The translations under genes were made by a program, and so were the position numbers. A stretch of 64,000 bases of DNA, from assembly GCA_008973525.1 (NCBI GenBank), contig WACJ01000040.1, positions 1,302,001-1,366,000 on the forward strand, given 5' to 3'. Below are positions 20,695-31,439 of the stretch, one piece after another. Position 1 is the stretch's first letter, and every line of letters starts with the position of its first letter. The notes below the pieces were generated by a model. That model saw nothing but the letters and a program-made list of their open reading frames with translations, searched no databases and was not told where the DNA came from. The DNA is from Stenopsyche tienmushanensis. Taxonomy: Eukaryota; Arthropoda; Insecta; Trichoptera; Stenopsychidae.

Positions 20695-20932
20695 GTTATG
20701 ACACACATGATGTATCATAAGCCATTTTTTAAATGTATTTAAATTGAATAATTGGAATGGATAGCACTCAATGCTTTATAACAATTCAATAATTTTTGCT
20801 TTTTATCGACTAAAGAATTTGGTATTATATCTGGCGAACAAAGGCAAATAAATATATCTCATGAGAAACAGCGGATAACGTGATTAATAAGAACGAAAGG
20901 GCAAGATTACATCACCCTTCGATGTTGATATA

Positions 20933-21327
20933 CGAGAGGTCATCCCGAAAGTAAGTGTACTATGACAATAATGGGCTGTGGTTTTAAAGGGTTAAAAGCA
21001 TCATTTTGATCGAATTTCTGCTTCAGGAGAGACCATAAACGTACAACGATATTGTGAGACCCTAAAAAACTTACAAGAAGCATTCAAAACAAAAAGAGGG
21101 GGTATGCTAACGAGCCACACAGCTTAGCCACCAAGGCGCTTTTGGATTTATTTAGTTGGGGTGTTTTGAATCACCCCCTGTATTCCCTTGTTTTGGTGCC
21201 TTCAAATTATCATCCCTTCCCTGAAAGAACACATGGGTGGAATAAATTTTCAAGCAACGAGTAGGCGCAGAAAGAGATTCTTTAAAAATATAAAAATTTA
21301 GTACACTTACTTTCAGGATATGTCTCG
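20933..21327 (+). mobile_element. mariner element, internally deleted
   Basis: Inverted ends CGAGAGGTCATCCCGAAAGT and ACTTTCAGGATATGTCTCG are flanked by TA on both sides. The plus strand retains transposase words: GETINVQRYCETLKNLQEAF, then after frameshifts ATKALLDLFSWGVLNHPLYS and VPSNYH. These match the region between the second and third catalytic aspartates of mariner transposases (ETIN..RYC.TL.; HPPYSPDLAPSDYHLF). Here SPDLAPSD has become SLVLVPSN, so the catalytic residue is lost. Confidence 0.88.
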
Positions 21328-21334
21328 TATTTAA

Positions 21335-22735
21335 ATGTATTTGATCCTATGAACCCCCACCCGCTTATGAAATTATCAGAATGTCACCATTCGTCTATTC
21401 GTTCATATTTCTATGTTACAATAAATTTGATGATAGCTAATCTTAACAAATAAGTCTTGTAAATAAGGCATTTCCCAATTCCTATAGATGTAAACCCAAA
21501 ATTAATCGTTAAATACGTAAAATGCGGTAATATTCATATTCTTATCATTAAGGTTTTATCGCAAAATTCTTACATTTAAGAGATATAACTAGATAAAGCC
21601 TTATTTATATCAAAAGGTTTGCTTATTAATTTTGAATCAGGAAACCAGTTTTGAAGGCTGTCTTTATAAATTCACAGTTTATACAATGTTGACACAACGG
21701 TTAAATGTGTTAATAAACACATTTACAATGGAAACTGTTAGAGTTAAAGAATGACTGTAGAAAACCTGTATGCGTTTAACAATTGCGATGATTATACAAA
21801 GATAATGGATAATTTGGATTAGTATGAAATCTACAATGATGCATCCTCGACTCGATTATGAATTTATATTGTCTAATCATCCATGCATTAGTTTTATAAG
21901 TTCCTTCGATCAGGCTGTATTTTGGTGTGTACAGTTTGAATGATAATCATCAGGCTTTTTTAAATTGCAGACATTTGCGACGATGATGTACATTATCTAG
22001 CAAACAGCTATTATTTCGAGCAAATTAAAAAAAATCATAATGAAGCGTTTTGATCAGCGCCCGCCATCGGCATGAAAGCTTTCCTCTATATATGGCAAAG
22101 AATGGTCCCAAATGAAACAGGTTTAAATTTTTGGTATTAAAATACGTCGACGATGATGCGCAAATCTCCAGTCCTGATTTGGTTGATTTGGTCGATAGGA
22201 ACGTGACTGAAATCGCGAATATAACGGATAATTCACCACCGTTATGTCAGCCGGCCCTGGGTTTCTACTTCGTCGGGCTTGATGGACTTATCTGAAGAGA
22301 GCAAGCACCTGAATTTACATATGTATGTGCATAGCACAGAATGCACTGCGGGAAACTCAATCCCTTCACAATACATCGGCTTTTATTATTCGCTGATGGT
22401 GGAGACCAAAACGTCTCAATAACCAATCGGCAAATGCAACAGCGATAATTGAATGCCATTTTCTGCTGCAATGTTAAGAGTAGCCGAAGAAAAAAGTTGC
22501 TCCGGAATCGGAAACGTCGATCGATGGTAACGGTCAATGTGATAATTTGATTTAATGGTTCTTTTCCACAAATGAAGATTACTACTATGACAAAGAAACC
22601 ATATCAAAACAATATTTAATACATGAATAATTGATATAAGAAATGGCCTATTGATGAGGAATAACAATCCTAAGCTATGAAACTATTGTATACAAAAATA
22701 AATGCAAACACAATGCAAAATGTATTACCGCATCA
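21335..22735. other. Unique spacer; one weak protein-like frame at 22116-22254
   Basis: The frame reads YVDDDAQISSPDLVDLVDRN then VTEIANITDNSPPL and closes at TGA (22252-22254). It could be an exon piece but has no recognised domain and no convincing splice sites. Otherwise nothing was seen. Confidence 0.25.
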
Positions 22736-22737
22736 AA

Positions 22738-22935
22738 TACACTTGGATCTTTTTTTATGCGATTTTAAAGTTATGCGGCTTTGAAAAATAGTGAAAACTG
22801 CGTAAAAAAATAATGGTTAAATCTTCGCAATTTTTTTAATGCGATTTTTGGTACATTCTATCACATTGATTTGATGTTATGCGGTTTTTAAAAATAAGTC
22901 TTTTTTATGTGTATTTTTTTATGCGACTCCCCGTG
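22738..22935. mobile_element. Pogo-1-related MITE, diverged copy
   Basis: TACACTTGGATCTTTTTTTA, ATTTTAAAGTTATGCGG and TTTTTTAATGCGATTTTTGG with TACATTCTATCACA match 53797-54285. The right end is uncertain. Confidence 0.55.
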
Positions 22936-23309
22936 GAAAACAACAGTGATTATATGCATAAACTAGACGTGGAATTGAAAAGATTGGTGTTGATCGATGG
23001 ATTTAAAAATGTTTCTTGTGCAGTGCAAACAATAAATAGGGATAGCCAAAATTACTATAGTTCTGTTTTCGGACCATCAAATCCCGCCCTCATATTAGAT
23101 TCTGATGAAAAAATTCAGGTTCCTGTAAATGCAACACGATCCCCAACATCAATAGTAGCATCAATAGTGCATTTATATTATATTATATATGTAATTTTGC
23201 ATTGATTTTTTACTACTTTTTCTTTATGAAGTGTCCCCACGGACGTATTGACGATAAATGCCAGACGTAGAAATATAACTTCCATCCAGAAATCCAATTT
23301 ATGGTTGCT

Positions 23310-23575
23310 TTATAGTTGCTTCCGCGATCGTACAGATCATAGGAAAAATCCGCAAAAAGCCCTAAAAGAGGACGGAGTAGCCACAATGTTTGTATGTCCA
23401 ATCGGTCCGCTTTTCGGACTTGCCGATGTGACAAATGAGTGCCTTCCAATCGGAACGCCATACCTGAACATGCCTACAGAGCGTTTGCGAACTCTTATTA
23501 TAAAACGAAGTTGTCCGAAGAAGACTGATAAAAACCCTGTACAACTCTCGACCGGGTCCGACCGACCATTCATTT
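23310..23575 (-). mobile_element. hAT-2 internal fragment
   Basis: On the minus strand it shows GGGTCGAGAGTTGTACAGG-like sequence, TCAGTCTTCTTCGGACAACT, GGTATGGCGTTCCGATTGGA, CATCGGCAAGTCCGAAAAGC and GGGCTTTTTGCGG. Both termini are missing. A mariner fossil follows at once on the right, as at other hAT-2 loci. Confidence 0.75.
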
Positions 23576-23639
23576 TGAAACACTCAAACCTGGACAAACA
23601 ATAGCCTGGACAATAAATACATAAAAAACGACCCTCTAT

Positions 23640-23930
23640 CGTGCATCGAAGACAAGTGTTTTTACAGCATGATAATGCTCACCCCAATACGGCGAAAATA
23701 ACGCGAGGAAAAGTAAACAACCCTGGCATGGAAGACAATTCGCAGACATCCTCCTTATTCTCCAGACATCGCTCCGTCGGATTTCCATCTTTTTAAATTT
23801 ATGCAGTATTTTTGGATGCGAAAAATTAAAAAACAAACGATGAGGTCAAAAATGGACTTTTAGGATATTATCGTTCAAAATCCGTGATGTTTTAAGACAA
23901 AGGCATTAAAATGTTACCAGATAGTTGGGG
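23640..23930 (+). pseudogene. mariner transposase C-terminal half, degenerate
   Basis: Plus-strand frames give RQVFLQHDNAHPNTAKITRG, then after a frameshift HPPYSPDIAPSDFHLFKFMQ. These are the second (HDNARPH) and third (SPDLAPSD) catalytic aspartate regions of mariner DD34D transposases, both still intact. The rest (RKIKKQTM...) continues toward the C-terminus with further frameshifts and stops. The N-terminal half and the inverted repeats are not evident. Intact protein would cut and paste the element at TA sites; this copy cannot. Confidence 0.9.
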
Positions 23931-24002
23931 AGAGATTATATCTAACGATATAAATTATATTTTGTGATAATATGTTAAAATATTAAAAATATATGAGCAT
24001 TT

Positions 24003-24200
24003 AACCTTTTCGTTACTATGGTGTATTTACTACACAGAGTCGAATTGTAGTAAAGTTGTAATAATGGGAATTTTTACAACAACTACATTGATTCTCGATA
24101 TCTATATCGATATATATACTAAATATATTATCGAATATCGATATGAAATATAATTAAATACGGGGTTTTATAATGTCATATGGCGCACTAAATACGTAGC
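24003..24200 (-). mobile_element. hAT-3 core, highly diverged fragment
   Basis: TGGTGTATTTACTACAC, GAGTCGAATTGTAG, ATCGATATGAAATATAATTA and ATACGGGGTTTT follow the order of the hAT-3 core on the minus orientation, with many substitutions and an expanded ATATCGATAT stretch. This is probably the oldest copy in the window. Confidence 0.55.
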
Positions 24201-24209
24201 ATCGTAAGG

Positions 24210-25110
24210 GAAAAGTTAAATCTTTCATTTAAAAACGAAACAATTTATGGGTATATCTTATAATAATAGAAATTAGAACAAATTAGTTGAATGATATATT
24301 TTTGAAATTGTTAAAGATTATGCACATTTAATAAATCCTTGAAATTACGGTTTTAAAGCCTTTAAATAATAATAAATGGCGGGATAAAATAAACTGTAAA
24401 TCATAAAACATTTATCAAATATATTTTTAGACATTTAATGATGATATTTTTTGTTGTTGCTTCTGAAATCAAGACTTCTTCGCTGAAGAGTTCATCATCA
24501 TCGTTGGACAAGTTTTTTTTATTAGACATCCCACTGAGACATAAATTTTGATCCTATCGAATTTTGCAGTATCTTCTATCTGATCTCCCTAAGTTGATTT
24601 TGGCTTTCTAAAATGCAACATTTTTTCTTCCGTGTTATTGCTATTTCTGATAATATTTTCCATATGAGATTTCTTCGATTTGATAAGGAATACATTTTAA
24701 TTAAAATATAGCGCTACATTCTAATGATGATTGATATCTTCTAAATGCAATGGCGATAAAAAATACTTAAGATATCGCAGATTTTTTGATATTCAAATTA
24801 TTTAAAATACATGTTATTTGATATGAAAAATTGACAGCTGTCAAATTAGCGAAATTAACGTTTTAAGTATTCAAATCGACCATAAATTATCCATTATTGA
24901 TTTTTTTCAATACTGGAAGTCTATTATATAATTTTTGCGATCTTAAATTACGTTATGCCACAGGAAAAAATAAGAAATGTTGTGCTAACGGGTTTATATT
25001 ATCAATATGTTCGTTCAATATAATTAAGCATGCTATATTGTATCGATATGGGTCAATATAAATTAATCATGCTTTCCAATATAGCATTAGTATTTACGTC
25101 AATAACAGAT
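24210..25110. other. AT-rich spacer, nothing recognised
   Basis: No gene, repeat or ordered motif was found. Confidence 0.4.
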
Positions 25111-25113
25111 TAA

Positions 25114-25313
25114 GGCCTGATCCACACTATGGTGCCAGTAACGGTTCGATCTCGCTCCGGTCTCGGTCCGATCAAATATTCTTACACAAGAAACAATCAG
25201 AGTATTCACACTATCGGATCGTTCCAATCCCTTTTTTTGTATGAGAATATTTGACCGGACCGAGACCGAGAGCGAGATCGAACCGTTACCGGCACCATAG
25301 TGTGGATCAGGCC
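25114..25313. mobile_element. PIF/Harbinger-like MITE, compact copy
   Basis: GGCCTGATCCACACTATGGT and its inverse ACCATAGTGTGGATCAGGCC are flanked by TAA at 25111-25113 and 25314-25316. At 200 bp it appears to be the basic form of the family: two arms around GAATATT...TTGTATGAGAATATT. Confidence 0.9.
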
Positions 25314-25319
25314 TAAAAC

Positions 25320-26510
25320 TGTTATATACATCGAAGCCGTGAATATTAGCGATAAAAAATATTTTGACCATACAAAGACTGCCATCATGATCGATTTTAA
25401 TAGCCTTAAATATTATGAATATCCGACGCTAGTCTCGTCAATATTAATGTGTGTCGATTTTTTAGCATTCTCCGGCGATTTAAAAACATTTTAATAGTGT
25501 ATTGACCGAAATTACAAAGGTCGATTTTAAGAGGATATCGAATCACGTTCGATTTAATCCATATTTTTGCGCTCGAATGATACGCGAAGAGAACACGTAA
25601 GTTGGGAGGCGATTTGCATAAAATTAGTGAGGCTCGTGTACCAATAATAGCTAGAGCCAATTTTTGATGATGGTACAATTACGGCCTTCGGCTCCCGAAG
25701 ATCCTAAATCCACGATTAGACAATCCCGATGCAATTAAGTGCATACTTCCGAACGACCGCGTCGAATTCCTAATGAGATTACACGTTGAGAAACTGTGAT
25801 CTTAAGCAGGTATAATAAATCCAATAAGACCGAATTGCAGACTATTGAGAGCGTTGCACAATCGGGACTCAAATCCGGTACTGGTGGGATTTTTTTTCTT
25901 CGGCCTGGACTGCAACTCGAGATGGTGAACTATTGTGAGGAACGAGTTTCAATTCAGCCATAAATCCTGAGAGCAAAATGGTGAATGAAATAATCTACGC
26001 CCATATCCTGTCCTCTCGTATTCATATCAGACGAGATAGAATGACGAGATTATTTACACAGTACAGCATCCTTAAGAATTCAATGTTTCCAGTACTCAAA
26101 AAATGGATTTTCAATGGAGTCCCCTTCTTGCATCGTCGGTTAACAGTAATTTCAATCGGGTGTATATAAGAATATAAATGTGGACGAAATGCTTTTAGAT
26201 GCTTGTCATCATTGAAACTCCATCCCATCCATCGTAATAAATGATTTATAAAGTATCTTCATTTTAAGATATTATATCCGTTATTAGATAAAAGCCATCT
26301 CCATAACATACTTTTATAGGGGATGAATTTTTCATGTTGTGGTTTTGAATAGGGATTTTAGACAGGGGATATCAACCTTGATTGAGATTATCAATCGGAA
26401 ATGGTCTTTATGGTAAATGTCTAGGAATTAACCCATGGTAACAAAATATATACAATATATAGCCGTACATAATAATGATCTTCTCAGGCTTAATTGATTT
26501 AACCATAAAT
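25320..26510. other. Unique spacer, nothing recognised
   Basis: No repeats shared with the rest of the window and no credible gene. Confidence 0.4.
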
Positions 26511-26522
26511 GACAATTTTTAT

Positions 26523-27196
26523 CAGGGCCGTAAATAGGGGATGGCAAAGCAGGTATTAACACTGATTGACTTTGTTCGTTTTTATAATATACACAAAGTT
26601 GTCTAAAAAAATTAAACAACTCACCCGATCAGTCTTCTTCAGATAACCTCACACACAGACAAGTTCGGGTATGGCGTCCGACCGAGAGATGCTCATTCGT
26701 CATGTCAGCAGTCCGAAAAGCGGACCGGTCGAACAAAAAGACCTTCTGATCGCTTCATCCTTTTTTAGGGCTTTTTGCGGAATTTACGAGAATAAATGCG
26801 TGCCCAGGTCCTTCTATGATCTGTAAGATCTAGGTTACATTTCAAATAAAAGTATTGTATAACTTAACGATAACCATTTTTATCCATGTTTCAAACATGT
26901 ACAAATTCACCGAGAACGTTCAATATTGATGCCTGCCAAACATATACAAAACAACGTAGCTTCTTATAGCGCAATATAAGCTTTAAAAGGTAGACACTTT
27001 CTATCATAGTATTTTTCAAAAACAACAACCGCCATTTATACGTTAAGTCGGGTACTTTTGGAACTATCTTCGTATATTATTTTAAAATATACATTATAAT
27101 AACATTTAACTTAAAAATATTGATTTCTGGGGTGGGGGGGGGGGGGTACAAGCTAGTTACTTGCCATGAGCGCTTCATACCCTTGTTACGGCTCTG
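26523..27196 (+). mobile_element. hAT-2 copy with both ends and internal deletion
   Basis: It runs from CAGGGCCGTAAATAGGGG to CATACCCTTGTTACGGCTCTG-type end and is flanked by the perfect 8-bp duplication ATTTTTAT at 26515-26522 and 27197-27204. A deletion near 26552 removes the GGGCGCAACTGGG block. A long G-run (27129-27147) lies near the right end, as in other copies. Confidence 0.9.
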
Positions 27197-27375
27197 ATTT
27201 TTATTCAATATCAACAAATTTAGTTCAGCTTTACTTAATACCATGATTTAAAACAATTTTTGGGAAATTTATCAATAGAGAAAGCCAAGCCCAGTTCACT
27301 ACAAAACTATGTCGTCTTCAATACCCATTAAAAAAATAGGCTCAAAATCATACTATCTCTAATTAAAATTGTATT

Positions 27376-27750
27376 GCGGGCCGACCCAGCCCGCAATAAA
27401 ATAAAGACAACAATATTTTCAACCGATTGTAAAATTTAAACAACCCATCCGATCAGTCTTCTTCGGACAACTTCGTTTTGTAATGAGAGTGCGTAATCAT
27501 TTTGTAGACATATTCGAGTATGGCGTCCGATCGCGAGGCGCTCATTCGTCATGTCAGGGGTTCGAAAAACGGACCGGTTGGACACACCGATCTTATGGCC
27601 ACTCCGTCCTCTTTTGCGACATTTTCAAGTATAAATGCGTATCCGGGGCCTTCTGTGATCTGTACAATCACTAAAGCCCCCTCTGACGCTAGTTTACATA
27701 GGTGGTTCGCGCCAGCCTTACTAAGTTAAGCTGCTATCTTAGCTATTTTT
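27376..27750 (+). mobile_element. hAT-2 internal fragment with conserved ORF
   Basis: It matches the consensus from GCCGACCCAGCCCGCAATAA to GATCTGTACAATCAC and then AGGTGGTTCGCGC. It includes an ATG-led frame, MASDREALIRHVRGSKNGPV, at 27520. It leads into the mariner fossil on its right. Confidence 0.75.
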
Positions 27751-27759
27751 TTAGTTTTA

Positions 27760-28330
27760 AGTTACAAAATCTTAATTTGAGAATAAGCGCATCTTTGCGG
27801 ACATGGATATTAAATTCAAGGTTTGCACCTTGCAATAGCGGGACCAATAAACAGTTCGGATCAGTGGAGGGTCCCCATGTGCCATTATCTTAGATGTGAA
27901 GTGATGAACCCATGTTTCATCCATGGTTATGAATTGATGCAAAAACTCGGCCGTATTGCTGTGAAACATCGCGAAACACTCGATTGAAACATAATCACGA
28001 CGCTGTATTTGTTTCATTGTGAGCAAATGCGACACCCATCTTGCGTACAGCTTTTTCATGTTCAAATTTTCAGTAAATATGCGATGTCCAGTACTTTTTG
28101 AAAAGCCTACCATGTCTACTAGCTTGCGTATCTAGAGTCGACGGTTATGTAATACCATTTTGTGGATTTTCATCACTATTTCTAGGGTTATTACCTCATT
28201 TGGTCGACCACTGCGCTGTTAGTCTTGGCAGCTCGTACGGCCTGGTTTAAACTCTGCCATCCAACATCTTACTGTTGTAAACGAAGAAGCAGACTCCGAG
28301 AGTAAAATCTAGCTAGTTGGACCGAAACCT
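27760..28330 (-). pseudogene. mariner transposase N-terminal half, degenerate
   Basis: Read on the minus strand from about 28330: RSGRPNEVITLEIVMKIHKM, then VGFSKSTGHRIFTENLNMKK, LYARWVSHLLTMKQIQRRD, and MDETWVHHFTSK with the first catalytic aspartate (M-D-E-T-W). The HTH region and the linker R-x-S-G-R-P are those of mariner transposases. One nonsense codon lies near 28137. After HHFTSK the sequence departs from the family (DPPLIRTVYWSRYC), and the second and third aspartates are missing. The segment 27760-27880 also matches 51950-52060. It abuts a hAT-2 fragment. Confidence 0.88.
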
Positions 28331-28334
28331 TTGA

Positions 28335-29400
28335 AATAAAAGTATTTCATAAAGTATAGTTATAATATTCATGCTCTAAAGCTTCAAAGAAAACAAAGAA
28401 AATCTTCGATATTTCGTGCAATAATCTTGTCTTGAAATTATTTTTCTGCATTTTACAATTAGAAAAGAAAGGGGAATTGCATGCAACACAGTTTTGCAAT
28501 GTCTTTGTAAGAGAAGCAGTAAAAATAAGATTAAATTTCCATTTAAAACACATGCAGAACCGATTGTATGGCGATAATTAAAACGTGAAGATCATGACAT
28601 CGCCTTCGACAATGGATGCCATCACATGTCCAGGATTAATTAAATGCTGTATATAAATATCGCCATAAACGTCACGGTTTTGCGTCACAATCGGCGATGG
28701 TATTGTTGTACGTCAGTCTCTACGTAATCTTCCATGTTTGGCGATTGTTATATCATTAAGGTTGACGCATTACACATGTAATAGTGATGGCCGTCCTCTT
28801 TGTCTCTCGGCCACAAGTACCAGTTGTCAACGGGAGCCTGATGGATGTTGAGATACCGTAATGTGGATGTGACAAGAGCTGATTGATAAATGTTGATTTA
28901 CGGTACATCGATTGTTGATTTAGCGCCGATCGGATGTGAATCTGGGAACAACTGGTTTGTAATCCACCGCTTCGACCACTGACTCATTCCGATTTCATAC
29001 AACCGGAGAACGGTTAAACGGTTCTCCCATTATAAATAACTACTTTTCAGCAATTACGTGCGAGATGAAAATCGCTAAAATACTATAGGCGAATGCTCCA
29101 ACTAGTGTTAATTGAAAAATTATTTCGCTTGTAAGCCTTATTACTGTGTGTATTAAAATTAATGCGTTCCTCATTTATGAGTGCCGTTATTGCTCGACTA
29201 TTGTTTACGGTATGATATGTAGCAAAAAATGCTAAAAACTTTACTTCGGAAATCGAGTTTTGCTATATAATATGGCTATTTTTCATAAACGTTTGGATGG
29301 TTAATCGGATCAAACTGAAACCAGATAATTTTGACCAGAGTTTTCGAACTGAATACTTTAAAATATATAGATACAGATTTATCTCAAAATAACGAAAGAA
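28335..29400. other. Unique spacer, nothing recognised
   Basis: Only short frames without motifs. Somewhat less AT-rich between 28560 and 29000. Confidence 0.4.
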
Positions 29401-29406
29401 ATAATT

Positions 29407-29530
29407 TATAGAGCCGAGCTTCAAACCGGAACCGAAGAGAAGACCGAAAAACCGTTATTTTGGCGGAACGAAAACCATAAGCGAACCGATTAAAAAATAT
29501 CAGCTTATTTCGGTTCATTACATGTTTTGA
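29407..29530. repeat. AACCGGAACCG-rich hAT-like scrap
   Basis: GCTTCAAACCGGAACCGAAG, ACCGAAAAACCG and TTATTTCGGTTC resemble the ends of hAT elements with AACCGG motifs. A comparable piece (GGGCTTCCAACCG) lies at 44375. No boundaries or duplication were found. Confidence 0.3.
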
Positions 29531-29953
29531 GATCCATAGAAATAGTTTGATTGAAAATACATTGGAAGATATCTCAATAAGTTGATGTAACTTTGGAATT
29601 AAATGGTTTCTATTGGATGCAGGTTGATGATTTAGAGATGCAACTTGCAGTTAGTATTTAGAGATAAAGTGAAAAGAAATTGCTTGAAATACTTAGAAGA
29701 ATGCCGCTATTATTTGCACCCTGAAAAATCTAGCGTTGGGTAGTACATTAACAGTTGAAGTTAGTGGCGTTTACTTAAAAAAAAACAACCTTCAATTGAG
29801 GATTTACAAAAAAGGATATTCAAATAAAAGTCAGTAATTATAAAGAATTATTTATTTCGGCAATTTTAACACATTGCTTGCGGGAACAGAGAATCACCAG
29901 CATTCGCTACCAATTACAGAATGCGGAAAAAAGTAATCTCTCATTTGTAAATA

Positions 29954-30185
29954 CAGTGGAACTTCGGGTTACGAGCTTAATTCGTTCCGGAAAGTTGCTC
30001 GTAAGGCTATAAACTTGTAACCCGATACGAGTTTTCCCATAAGAAATAATGGAAATGCAACGTATTCGTTCCAGACCCTCTCTAACCCGAAATTTTGCTC
30101 GTAAAGTGAGACAAATTTTTTGACGCGTCTTGACTCGTAGCCTGAAAAACTCGTAATCAGGAATACTCGTAAGCCGAAGCCAATG
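29954..30185. mobile_element. pogo/Tigger-like MITE (CAGTGG type)
   Basis: The left end CAGTGGAACTTCGGGTTACG and the right end CGTAAGCCGAAGCCAATG are imperfect inverted repeats. Both are flanked by TA (29952-29953, 30186-30187). CAGTGGAAC...TACGAG ends are typical of Tigger-type elements. The interior repeats CTCGTAA-type words and has no transposase. Confidence 0.8.
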
Positions 30186-30323
30186 TACTACAAGGTAAAA
30201 GGGGAAGACAAGAATTTCGTTAATATATTTCGTGTCTTGATACATTACACGGCCACCTATTAGTAGGAGAAGGGTCAATGTAATACAGAAAAGTATACTA
30301 CCGATTCAGGCCGTAGTGACTAC

Positions 30324-30971
30324 CAGGGTCGTAACAAGGGCGTGGCAAAGTAGGCGCCTGCCACGGGCGCAACTGGGCTTGGGGCGCAAAACGTGGAATA
30401 CCGACCCGGTTGAGAGTTGCATATGGTTTTTATTTTACTCGACCATTTTATTTTACTTGAACCAACGCCGATTGACTCTCTTCATTTTGATAATATATAT
30501 TAAGTTGTCCCGCAATAAAATAAAGACTGTTTTCGACCAATTGTAAAATTTAATCAACCACCCGATCAGTCTTCTTCAGACAACTTCGATTCATAATTAG
30601 AATTTTTAATCATTCTCTAGGAATATTCAGAAATGACATTCAATCGCGAGGCGCTCATTCGTCATATCAGTGGTTCGAAAATCGGACCGATTGGATATAT
30701 AAACATTGCGGCCCCTTCGTCCTCTTTTAGGGTTTTATGCGGCATTTTCTATGATCTGTACAATTACGGAAGCAACATAGTGTCTAGACACTATTTTTTT
30801 ATTATATATTAGGTCGGGTATTTTTGGGACTGTCTTTGTGTATTATTTTAAAACATACATTATAATAGTATAACTCATTTATAATAGTATTAGATAATTT
30901 TTTAAAAAAATCTGGGGGGAGTGGATGTTAGATAATTGCAACGGGCGCTTCATACCCTTGTTACGGCTCTG
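30324..30971 (+). mobile_element. hAT-2 copy, near full length
   Basis: It runs from CAGGGTCGTAACAAGGGCGT to TACCCTTGTTACGGCTCTG and is flanked by the perfect 8-bp duplication GTGACTAC at 30316-30323 and 30972-30979. The terminal repeats are about 17 bp. No transposase domain is visible, so it is non-autonomous. Confidence 0.92.
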
Positions 30972-31094
30972 GTGACTACTATATATATTTTTTTAAATTA
31001 AATATGTATAGTTTTAGGTAGATCTTAATAATTCTGTGTTCAACGGCTAACCTAGCCAAACCAGTCCCGCATATAAAGTGTTAATAAGTAAATA

Positions 31095-31430
31095 CACACT
31101 TAAACTTTTTTTGTGCGGTACGTGTGTTCCGCGGAAAATCGCACAAAAAAGCTATGACTTACGTAGAAAAAATGAAGATGCGTTCCATGAATTTTAAAAA
31201 CAGCATAACTTTGAAACAGCTATATAAAATATATTCAAAGTCGCATAAAAAAGTTAATAAAAAAACAGGAAAACAATAAGGCAATTAAAATATAGTTTAC
31301 TATCATCGCTTTATGGTCATTTTCATTGCGATTTTCGATATGAAATTTAGAAAAAAGAAAAAATTACTTTAAAAATACCGCATAACTTCGAAATCGCAAA
31401 GAAAAAGTCGCACAAAAAGGGGTTTGAGTG
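31095..31430. mobile_element. Pogo-1 MITE, short form
   Basis: CACTTAAACTTTTTTTGTGC and its inverse ending GGGGTTTGAGTG are flanked by TA. It holds AACTTTGAAACAGC and AAGGCAATTAAAA, but lacks the roughly 450-bp middle of the 46288 copy. Confidence 0.8.
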
Positions 31431-31439
31431 TATAGAAAA

